From NCBI GenBank assembly GCA_017455085.1, contig JAFTBT010000106.1, positions 1-7,785 of the forward strand: a stretch of DNA of 7,785 nt, written 5' to 3'. Both the position numbers and the translations under genes were made by a program. This stretch comes from Synergistaceae bacterium. GTDB taxonomy: Bacteria > Synergistota > Synergistia > Synergistales > Aminobacteriaceae. Below the pieces are notes generated by a model. The model was not told the origin of the DNA, did not search any database, and was given only the letters and a program-made list of their open reading frames with translations. This document shows positions 1 through 5,763 of the stretch, piece by piece. How positions within the stretch are numbered: position 1 is the stretch's first letter; each line of letters begins with the position of its first letter.

Positions 1-178
1 CTGACACAATCACACTTCATAACCGTAGCTGACACAATCACACTTCATAACCGTAGCTGACACAATCACACTTCATAACCGTAGCTGACACAATCACACT
101 TCATAACCGTAGCTGACACAATCACACTTCATAATCGTAGCCGACACAATCACACTTCATAATCGTAGCCGACACAAT
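1..178. repeat. 28-bp tandem direct repeat array, six full copies plus a 10-nt stub
   Basis: Six head-to-tail copies of a 28-bp unit start at 1, 29, 57, 85, 113 and 141, and a 10-nt partial copy starts at 169. There are no spacers between copies. The first four are identical (unit begins CTGACACAATCACACTTCAT). The fifth has one change (AACCG to AATCG) and the sixth adds CTGAC to CCGAC, so divergence rises toward the unique sequence. Twenty-eight is not a multiple of three, and the minus-strand reading of the unit contains TGA, so it is not a protein repeat. The array begins at base 1 and probably continues outside the window. Its role is unknown; iterons, a protein-binding array or a neutral minisatellite are all possible. 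Confidence 0.95.
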
Positions 179-195
179 ATCGGTACTTTGCTGTC

Positions 196-204
196 TGGTA
201 TAAT
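196..204 (+). promoter_or_regulatory. Extended -10 promoter element (TGGTATAAT)
   Basis: TGG followed by a perfect TATAAT (199-204) matches the extended -10 consensus TGnTATAAT. No good -35 box lies about 17 bp upstream, which is tolerated at extended -10 promoters. Transcription would begin near 211 and run rightward toward the methyltransferase. The element sits just after the 28-bp array, so the array could affect it. This is inferred from the consensus alone. Confidence 0.5.
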
Positions 205-238
205 GTATTCTACCGTCAAATGCGATATAAAATATAAC

Positions 239-247
239 AAAGGAGGT
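239..247 (+). promoter_or_regulatory. Strong Shine-Dalgarno (AAAGGAGGT) without a normal start codon
   Basis: AAAGGAGGT is the best Shine-Dalgarno in the window and lies about 28 nt after the predicted transcription start. No ATG, GTG or TTG lies at a usable distance. A CTG at 255-257, 8 nt after GGAGG, would open a 25-codon frame ending at TAA 330-332 with the cysteine pattern C-x2-C-x2-C-x-C (residues 5, 8, 11, 13). CTG starts are rare in bacteria, so this may be a leader peptide, the relic of a lost gene, or chance. Confidence 0.35.
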
Positions 248-516
248 TAGGCCACTGCTGCGTAAGTGTTCAGAGTGTGGGATGTGCATGTGTCTACAAC
301 ATATCAACATATCAATACCGACAGCATTATAAACTCGATACCCATGGAGATATTTTGTTAGCGCAGGCTGTTGCTTAAAACTCGCGGGAATAGCCTACGG
401 ACTGCAGGATAAACTCTACCAGCTTCGGCAAAATACTACAGGGAGAACGAGGAACTCTCATAGTAAGCTGTTTTCCACACGATACTACACTTTTTATTCA
501 GCAGACATATACTGTT

Positions 517-693
517 ATGCGAATCAAGTCATACTTCAAGAACTTACTCAAGCACAACCGAGTGCTAAGGGATATTTATTACCGCGTCAGGATGTCAATT
601 TTGCACAGGGAAGTTGAACGCCGCTACGGAAATGTGTGCAGAAAAGGAATCTTCGAAAATATATACAGTAATTCTACGTGGGGGGGGGGCTGA
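517..693 (+). other. N-terminal part of the methyltransferase, out of frame with the rest
   Basis: The frame opens at ATG 517, the first usable start after the stop at 391, and reads 58 residues to TGA 691-693. The product starts MRIKSYFKNLLKHNRV, is rich in Lys and Arg, and ends with an IFENIY...WGG segment. In this class of SAM methyltransferases a WGG-type motif is followed directly by SGPGS, and that SGPGS is found in the next frame just after the G run. Removing one G from the ten-G tract (680-689) fuses the two into one 248-residue protein reading WGGAEKFYSGPGSH. The join is seen directly; calling it one gene is inference. No clear Shine-Dalgarno precedes ATG 517. ATG 592 is an alternative start in the same frame. 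Confidence 0.75.
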
Positions 694-1264
694 GAAATTC
701 TATTCCGGCCCTGGCTCTCACACAGATTCTTATGTATCACCTTACTGCGAACTAATCAAGACTTTCCTCACTGAACACCCAGACGTAAAACATGTAGTAG
801 ATTTCGGCTGCGGAGACTTCAACGTAGCATCAAAGTTCATCAGCGACAAAATCAACTATACCGGCGTTGACATTGTCAAAGAAATGATCATCTCCCACCA
901 GAAAAATTTTGCCTCAGAACACGTGAATTTTATGTGCCTCGATATTGTGGATGATGCTTTGCCTGACGGGGATATGTGCCTCATCCGGCAGGTACTTCAG
1001 CACCTCAGCAATGACGACATCACTAAAGTACTTGCCAAGCTGAAAAAGTACAGGTACTCCATGATCACCGAACACGTAACCCCAAAAGCTAAAGCCACAG
1101 CCCTCAATGCAGATATTCTTACCGGACCTCATAACCGCATAAATTTTCTGTCAGGAGTCTACCTCGATGAAGCTCCGTTCAGTCTTGAGTGTGAGATAGT
1201 CCTGAGAATCCCTTATGATGATGATGGTTCAAGCGAGTTGGTAACGTATTTGGTGAAGAATTAA
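614..1264 (+). CDS. Class I SAM-dependent methyltransferase, main domain (frameshifted at poly-G)
   Basis: This is the SAM-binding part of a class I (Rossmann-fold) methyltransferase. It shows SGPGS at residues 31-35, glycine motif I VVDFGCGDFNVA at 61-72, an acidic ribose-binding position at D86 (YTGVDIV), D110 in FMCLDIVDD, and the post-motif RQVLQHLSNDDI at 125-136. The substrate is unknown; relatives often act on sugars in surface-glycan clusters, but no glycan gene is in view. The start given is TTG 614, with ATG 632 also possible; neither has a well-spaced Shine-Dalgarno. The first 25 residues are probably an artefact, because the true N-terminus lies in another frame from 517 and joins at the ten-G run. 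With nine G the protein would have 248 residues. The gene looks more AT-rich than the cell-wall genes, which hints at transfer. It is convergent with mraY. Confidence 0.85.
   Translation: MNAATEMCAEKESSKIYTVILRGGGAEKFYSGPGSHTDSYVSPYCELIKTFLTEHPDVKHVVDFGCGDFNVASKFISDKINYTGVDIVKEMIISHQKNFASEHVNFMCLDIVDDALPDGDMCLIRQVLQHLSNDDITKVLAKLKKYRYSMITEHVTPKAKATALNADILTGPHNRINFLSGVYLDEAPFSLECEIVLRIPYDDDGSSELVTYLVKN
680..689 (+). repeat. Poly-G tract of ten bases at the frame junction
   Basis: Ten consecutive G lie inside the codons of the conserved WGG motif of the methyltransferase. With nine or twelve G the upstream frame from 517 continues into the SGPGS methyltransferase domain; with ten it hits TGA at 691. 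Poly-G tracts of this length slip readily and drive phase variation of surface-modification genes, as is well established in Campylobacter. A sequencing or assembly length error is the main alternative. Confidence 0.9.
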
Positions 1265-1278
1265 GGCTTTGTGTACAG

Positions 1279-1316
1279 TACCGGGAGTGTTTTTGAGGCA
1301 ATCCCGGTATATTTTT
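1279..1316 (+). terminator. Rho-independent terminator of the methyltransferase
   Basis: TACCGGGA (1279-1286) pairs perfectly with TCCCGGTA (1302-1309), extended by a G-U pair, around a 15-nt loop, and is followed by a T run at 1312-1316. It starts 15 nt after the TAA stop of the methyltransferase. Read from the other strand, the hairpin has no U run after it, so it would stop mraY transcripts poorly. Confidence 0.75.
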
Positions 1317-1320
1317 CTCA

Positions 1321-1541
1321 GAATATCATCATCAACGACAGCGACATCTTCACCGCACAATCACAGCCTCATCAGCAACAGCTACAACTTCACCGCACAA
1401 TCACAGCCTCACCAGCAGCTACATCATCACCGCACAGTCACAGCCTCACCAGCAGCTACATCATCACCGCACAGTCACAGCCTCACCAACAGCTACATCA
1501 TCACCGCACAATCACAGCCTCACCACCAGCAGCGACATCAT
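1321..1541. repeat. 37/40-bp tandem repeat array derived from the mraY 3' end
   Basis: Units starting with CACCGC begin at 1351 (40 bp), 1391, 1428, 1465 (37 bp each) and 1502 (40 bp), with a degenerate partial unit at 1321-1350. The unit at 1502-1541 is the last ten codons of mraY (1512-1541) plus ten bases after the stop. The 37-bp copies resemble that unit minus three bases (one GTG codon on the minus strand), with TCG changed to TAG. The array therefore looks like slippage or unequal-crossover copies of the gene tail. Each copy also carries the TGA that ends mraY, so adding or losing copies leaves MraY intact. It lies between the convergent mraY and methyltransferase genes. All three plus-strand frames are open through the units, which produces spurious His/Ser/Gln-rich frames. 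Confidence 0.9.
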
Positions 1542-2441
1542 CACCGCTCCCACAGCATGCACAAGCCAAAATCTCAACGTCACCGCAGACTCATCCATCC
1601 CCTTCATCTGGTAGTGATGGTGCAACGGTGCCATCAAGAACACTTTTCTGCGCAGCTTCCGAATCGTGAATATCTGCACCGCAGAACTCAGCATCTCAAG
1701 GATAAACATAAACCCCGCAGGCACTATCGCTAACGTCCTCCCGTTCATCACACACACCGCCGCCAACGCTCCACCCAGAAAATGCGAGCCAGTATCTCCC
1801 ATAAACGTCTTCGCAGGCCTCGTGTTGTAGAACATAAACCCCCCAACCATGAAGAATAATTCACACAGCACTTCAGTGTTCAGCGCATTCATCGGAATCA
1901 GAATCATCATCACTGCAAGCGAGATCATGAAGCATCCCCCCGCGAGGCCATCGAGTCCGTCAGTGATATTCACAGCGTTCACCGTCCCCGCAGTCATCAG
2001 AAACGCAAGAGGTATACTCAGCCACATAGCACCGTCAAAAATTCCCGGCCACAGTCCCAATCTCCCGGACATATGCACAAGAATCACCCACACTCCGCAC
2101 ACAAGTAACTGCATTCGGAGCTTGGCCAGACTCGAAAATCCTTCACTGGTGTGTGTACGAAACTTCAGCCAGTCGTCTATGAACCCTATTAGCCCGCTCA
2201 GAATCGGCAGACTCCAAAACAGCAGCGACTCCACAGAATGATTCACTATCACCGCCAATATCCCCAGCCACAAAAAAACTACTCCCCCCATCGAAGGAGT
2301 AGCCGCCTTTATCTCAGTGTCTATCTGCACACCGTACCACTTCTGTATCTGCGTCAGGTGTATACGCCTCTGGTACTTGATCCAGTAATGCTGAAGTATC
2401 AGGCTCAGCCCAAAAAATACCGCTCCCGTCAGGAAATTCAT
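1512..2441 (-). CDS. mraY: Phospho-N-acetylmuramoyl-pentapeptide transferase MraY
   Basis: This integral membrane enzyme moves phospho-MurNAc-pentapeptide from UDP to undecaprenyl phosphate, making lipid I at the inner face of the membrane. At 309 residues it is on the short side for the family, but all hallmarks are present: PSMGG (49-53), the Mg-binding DDWLK (89-93), NAVNITDGLDG (155-165), GDTGS (215-219, with D216 matching a catalytic aspartate) and the HHH motif (274-276). Many hydrophobic segments match the ten-helix family fold. Its ATG overlaps the murF stop as ATGA, and GAGGG lies 10 nt upstream, so it is translationally coupled. The C-terminus ends normally (...VVRL), but its last ten codons form the first unit of the downstream repeat array. 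It is the last gene of the cluster; murD, usually next, is absent. Confidence 0.97.
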   Translation of the reverse strand: MNFLTGAVFFGLSLILQHYWIKYQRRIHLTQIQKWYGVQIDTEIKAATPSMGGVVFLWLGILAVIVNHSVESLLFWSLPILSGLIGFIDDWLKFRTHTSEGFSSLAKLRMQLLVCGVWVILVHMSGRLGLWPGIFDGAMWLSIPLAFLMTAGTVNAVNITDGLDGLAGGCFMISLAVMMILIPMNALNTEVLCELFFMVGGFMFYNTRPAKTFMGDTGSHFLGGALAAVCVMNGRTLAIVPAGFMFILEMLSSAVQIFTIRKLRRKVFLMAPLHHHYQMKGMDESAVTLRFWLVHAVGAVMMSLLVVRL

Positions 2442-3805
2442 GCCGTCAGTTCCCTCACAACGTTTTCTAGCCCGATACTGTGTGATCCCTTCACAAGCAC
2501 TCCCTGAATCTCACGCTCTGCCTCAATCTCACGCACTGCCTTCACTGCCTCGTGCCAGTCCTTCACGAAAATATAGCCCTTTTCGTCATCAGGAAATGCC
2601 TCACGCCAAATTTCTCCGACAAGAATCACACCGGTAATCCCCTCGAAAAGTTCACCCATCTCCGCGTGAAACTCCGCCGCATTCTCCCCGAGTTCCCTCA
2701 TCTCACCGAGTACCGCGATTTTTCCTGCGCACACTACCTTGCTGAACGTCTCCAGTGATGCCCGCATTGAGGCAGGGTTAGCGTTGTATGCGTCATCCAC
2801 CAAGAATCTATGCCCCTCATCGAGAAGCATCACCCTTCCGCGCCCTTCGAGTGCCTCAAAATCTCCGAGTGCCTCCGCTGATTCCTGAAGGGGTATTCCC
2901 AATTCGTGACCTACTGCTGCTGCGAGGGACAGGGGCATTGCGTTATGTTTGCCCCAAATGTTTGCGGTGAAGCGCGCGATTTCCTGAGATACCCTGTGTG
3001 ACAGCACGAACGACAACGCCGGCAATGTGTACTCCGAACGGTCAACGGCAAGCACAAAATCCGAGTCCTTCCATTCGCCCACACCCATTGACTTCACGAC
3101 ATACTTGAAGGCCTCACTCAAATAGGGGTTATCGTTGTTGAAGATTATCTTGCTGATTGATGTCGCGTGAGTGATCTCCAGCTTCTCCGCCAAAACTCCC
3201 TCAACACTCCCGAATCCCTCAAGGTGTACCGGAGCTACAGCAGTCAATATCGCGATTGTCGGGGGAAAATACTGTGTGAGTTCCTTAATCTCGCCGGGCT
3301 TGTTCGCACCGAACTCAAGTACAGCTATCTCCGTCTCGATGGGCATTGCCATAATCGTAGCAGTGCACCCGATAAGAGTGTTGTAGCTGCGTTCAGGAGC
3401 ATGGAGCGCGAATTTCGGGGCTAATACTTTCTGGAGGGCTGCTCTCGTTGTGGTTTTGCCGACACTTCCGGTTATGCCTATGACCTCGTGCAAGTTATGC
3501 TCCGTCATGTGTGCCTGTAATTTTCGTGAGGCTATATCCGCCAAATCACGCTCAGGGTTCGCAAGCTCTATCACCGGAATCTTCAGACCTTCGGGCTTTT
3601 TCCCCTCACGGACTATCACGAGTCCCGCGCCGCTCTCCACAGCCTGAGGAACATACTTGTGTCCGTCAGTGTTCTCTCCCTCAAGAGCTACGAACGCTCC
3701 GCCCGGAATCACATCCCTGCTGTCCACGGCCAAGTGTCCAGGAAACTCCATAGATTCGAATCCTTCAGGGACATTCCCGAAAAGTTCGCCTAACGTCATA
3801 TTCAT
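2438..3805 (-). CDS. murF: UDP-MurNAc-tripeptide--D-Ala-D-Ala ligase MurF
   Basis: This cytoplasmic ATP-dependent ligase adds D-Ala-D-Ala to UDP-MurNAc-tripeptide, completing the pentapeptide used by MraY. Counting from the longer start at 3820, the three Mur domains are visible: an N-terminal UDP-substrate domain (about 1-105, DSRDVIPGGAFVAL), a central ATPase with P-loop GITGSVGKTTTR (115-126), LEFGANKPGEI (168-178) and H199, and a C-terminal domain with VDDAYNANPASM (341-352), LGEMRELG (371-378) and KGSHSIGLENVV (444-455). I choose the ATG at 3805 (455 residues) because GGAGGG (3813-3818) sits 7 nt upstream and the ATG overlaps the murE stop as ATGA, like the mraY/murF junction. The ATG at 3820 would add five residues but has only a weak ribosome site. 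Confidence 0.96.
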   Translation of the reverse strand: MNMTLGELFGNVPEGFESMEFPGHLAVDSRDVIPGGAFVALEGENTDGHKYVPQAVESGAGLVIVREGKKPEGLKIPVIELANPERDLADIASRKLQAHMTEHNLHEVIGITGSVGKTTTRAALQKVLAPKFALHAPERSYNTLIGCTATIMAMPIETEIAVLEFGANKPGEIKELTQYFPPTIAILTAVAPVHLEGFGSVEGVLAEKLEITHATSISKIIFNNDNPYLSEAFKYVVKSMGVGEWKDSDFVLAVDRSEYTLPALSFVLSHRVSQEIARFTANIWGKHNAMPLSLAAAVGHELGIPLQESAEALGDFEALEGRGRVMLLDEGHRFLVDDAYNANPASMRASLETFSKVVCAGKIAVLGEMRELGENAAEFHAEMGELFEGITGVILVGEIWREAFPDDEKGYIFVKDWHEAVKAVREIEAEREIQGVLVKGSHSIGLENVVRELTA

Positions 3806-5280
3806 TGCGAATCCCTCCATGCTTTCACTGCTTCTGCGTCGTTGAAGGGTATTTTTTTGTCCTTGATGGTTATGAATTTCTCAGGGCCTTTGCCAGTAAT
3901 CACGAGTATATCCCCGCGTTTCAGGCTCTCCAGTCCAAATTTCACGGCCTCTGGTCTGTCGAGAATCACCCTGTGAGGAATATTCGCACCTCCTGCAATT
4001 GCGTTTGCTATGTCCTGAGGTTCTTCATTCCGTGCGTTGTCTGAAGTGATTATCAGCTCGTTAGCATACTCTGACGCTGCCTTGCCTAGCTCCGGTCTGT
4101 TCTGCTGGTATCTTCCTCCGCCATGACCAAACATTGAGATTATCCGCCTGTCGTTGCCTGAAAGTTTCCTGATCGTTCCGAGTACACTCCTCAACGCTGA
4201 AGGTGTATGCGCGAAATCCACAAACACACATGCTCCGTTCGGGAGGTCTATACGTTCGAGTCTGCCGGGCACTTGCGGGACGTTTGCGACTCCGTTCATT
4301 ATGGCCTCAACCTCAACGCGGCCGGTCATCGCCGTAACAGCACACAGTGTGTTCATCACGTTGAAGTCCCCGACTAACGGGCTGTGCAGTGAAATGCTCC
4401 CGAAACCCTCACGCTGAATCACTAACTCTGTTCCGTCAAGACTGAGCTGTGAGCCGACAACCGCGAATTGTGCACCGTGAGTCAGTCCGAATCCCCGAAC
4501 ACGTTCCGGAAACTGTGCTAGCAGTCTTTTTCCCCAAGGGTCATCGTAATTTGCTGCACCGAGAAATCCGGGCTTTGTGTAGTCGGTGAAGAGTAATGTT
4601 TTCGCCGCAAAATAGCTCTCCATGTCCTTGTGAAAATCCAGATGCTCAGGGTACAGGTTCGTGAACACAGGCACATCGTAGCGCGCACCCTTGAGCCGGC
4701 CAAGATACAGCCCGTGTGATGAAGTCTCCATCACGCAAGCTCCGCACCCGTTCTTGACCATCTGCGCAAGCTGGCGTTCGACTATGCTGCTTTCGGGGGT
4801 AGTTCTGTCTGCGTCCTTGTCGGTGAGTCCGTCGCTCTCTATGATTGTGCCTAAGAGTCCGACCCTCATTCCTGCTGCCTGAAGTATGCTCCTGATGATG
4901 TATGTGGTTGTGGTTTTGCCGTTGGTGCCAGTGACTCCGACCATGAGCAATTTTCCGCAAGGGTTGCCGTAAACCAGTGAAGCAACTTCGCCCAATAAGT
5001 CCCGGACTTTGCCGACAACTATTTGCGGGAGTGGAGAGTCTACTTCGTGTTCGCAGAGGAGTGCGCACGCTCCGAGTGACTCTGCGGCCTTGACGAAAGC
5101 ATGTCCGTCGGAAGTTTCGCCCTTGATGCACGCGAAGAGTGTACCGGGTTTGACTTCCCTGCTGTCAGAAAATACGTCCGTTATTTCGGTATCAAAATTG
5201 TCCTGAGATTGCACACAGGCTTTTACGCTGCTGTTCCGTGCCTGTATGAACTTCAGGACATCCCTAAATGTTACGCTCAA
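3802..5280 (-). CDS. murE: UDP-MurNAc-L-Ala-D-Glu--diamino acid ligase MurE
   Basis: This cytoplasmic ATP-dependent ligase adds the third stem residue (usually meso-diaminopimelate or L-lysine) to UDP-MurNAc-dipeptide. At 492 residues it is of normal length. It shows the N-terminal UDP-binding domain (SDSREVKPGTLFACIKG, 38-54), P-loop GVTGTNGKTTTT (115-126), TTPES (160-164), METSSHG (184-190), the lysine expected to be carbamylated (K227 in SYFAAKTLLF) and VDFAHTP (354-360). The specificity loop reads DNAR (414-417) instead of the usual DNPR. The arginine that contacts the diaminopimelate carboxylate is kept, so diaminopimelate is the likelier substrate. FGHGGGRY (384-391) and GKGPE (463-467) also differ from the common FGCGGDRD and GKGHE. 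The start is TTG 5278-5280, with AGGCAGG upstream in the 15-nt gap after the acetyltransferase. Confidence 0.96.
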   Translation of the reverse strand: MSVTFRDVLKFIQARNSSVKACVQSQDNFDTEITDVFSDSREVKPGTLFACIKGETSDGHAFVKAAESLGACALLCEHEVDSPLPQIVVGKVRDLLGEVASLVYGNPCGKLLMVGVTGTNGKTTTTYIIRSILQAAGMRVGLLGTIIESDGLTDKDADRTTPESSIVERQLAQMVKNGCGACVMETSSHGLYLGRLKGARYDVPVFTNLYPEHLDFHKDMESYFAAKTLLFTDYTKPGFLGAANYDDPWGKRLLAQFPERVRGFGLTHGAQFAVVGSQLSLDGTELVIQREGFGSISLHSPLVGDFNVMNTLCAVTAMTGRVEVEAIMNGVANVPQVPGRLERIDLPNGACVFVDFAHTPSALRSVLGTIRKLSGNDRRIISMFGHGGGRYQQNRPELGKAASEYANELIITSDNARNEEPQDIANAIAGGANIPHRVILDRPEAVKFGLESLKRGDILVITGKGPEKFITIKDKKIPFNDAEAVKAWRDSQ

Positions 5281-5288
5281 AGTATTAA

Positions 5289-5298
5289 CCTGCCTTTA
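5289..5298 (-). promoter_or_regulatory. Stop plus ribosome-binding site ahead of murE
   Basis: Read on the minus strand, TAAAGGCAGG contains the TAA of the acetyltransferase and an AAAGGCAGG ribosome site 8 nt before the TTG of murE. It supports the TTG start. The same ten bases recur ahead of ftsI. Confidence 0.65.
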
Positions 5299-5763
5299 TG
5301 TTAGAGTTATACGCATTATATATTCTCCGTCATTCTCAGAAAACACATCAAATCCCAAGTCAATATACATTTTTACGGCATAATTAGCTTTCTGCACCGA
5401 CAGTGAAACTCGTGAATATCCCGACTGTTTCAGAGCCTCAAGCATTGCCCGCATTAACTCAGTGCCGATTTTCCTGCCTCGATACTCTTTGCGTACAGAT
5501 ATTGCCAGTGATGGGGTCTCGTCATCAATATGGCCGTAGTCGTTCATGATTCTGCACCACACCGCCCCGACAACTTCACCGTTCACTTCAGCAACAAGGC
5601 ATTTATCGCTCTTCATGCTGCCGAAATCCTGAATATATACCTGCAATTCCGGAGTCTCTATTATGGATTTGTCCGGCGGTGATGTTCCTTCAGGGATGAA
5701 TATTGCGTCATACAGAAAGCTCCTCAGTAAATACACTTCATCATTCAGCAACTCACGTATCAC
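5296..5763 (-). CDS. GNAT-family N-acetyltransferase
   Basis: This is a stand-alone acetyl-CoA-dependent N-acetyltransferase of 155 residues, the usual size for one GNAT domain. Residues 55-70 (CLVAEVNGEVVGAVWC) fit the central strands. Motif A with the pyrophosphate loop is at 86-105 (AISVRKEYRGRKIGTELMRA, the R/Q-x-x-G-x-G/A type signature around R95-G100). The C-terminal motif B is at 127-140 (NYAVKMYIDLGFDV). The substrate cannot be told. It lies between ftsI and murE, where dcw clusters normally have no such gene. Its GTG start overlaps the ftsI stop as GTGA, with a weak GGAA 8 nt upstream, so its translation is tied to ftsI. It may modify a cell-wall precursor or a protein, or simply be a passenger. 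Confidence 0.9.
   Translation of the reverse strand: MIRELLNDEVYLLRSFLYDAIFIPEGTSPPDKSIIETPELQVYIQDFGSMKSDKCLVAEVNGEVVGAVWCRIMNDYGHIDDETPSLAISVRKEYRGRKIGTELMRAMLEALKQSGYSRVSLSVQKANYAVKMYIDLGFDVFSENDGEYIMRITLT

Noticed and set aside
1..178. CRISPR array
   Set aside because: The 28-bp units follow each other directly with no variable spacers, and there are no cas genes in the window.
122..310. 62-codon minus-strand open frame running into the 28-bp array
   Set aside because: Its end is repeat sequence, it has no domain or good ribosome site, and it opposes the promoter and Shine-Dalgarno signals.
361..480. Possible tRNA or structured RNA in the gene-poor stretch
   Set aside because: No T-loop consensus, acceptor stem pairing or cloverleaf could be found by eye.
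508..513. TATACT as a -10 box for the methyltransferase
   Set aside because: There is no matching -35, and transcription would start at or after the ATG at 517; it would only work for the later start at 592.
1351..1541. CRISPR-like 37-bp repeats
   Set aside because: There are no spacers, and the unit is plainly the mraY tail.
1269..1733. Plus-strand open frames rich in His, Ser and Gln
   Set aside because: They arise because the 37-bp repeat has no stop in any plus-strand frame and rotates phase with each unit; beyond 1512 they lie antisense to mraY.
3818..3820. Upstream ATG as the murF start
   Set aside because: Its ribosome site is weak, while the ATG at 3803-3805 has GGAGGG at 7 nt and an ATGA overlap with the murE stop.
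4646..5131. 161-codon minus-strand open frame in another phase inside murE
   Set aside because: It lies wholly within a clearly functional murE, is Arg/His-rich in the manner of an out-of-frame translation, and has no recognisable domain.
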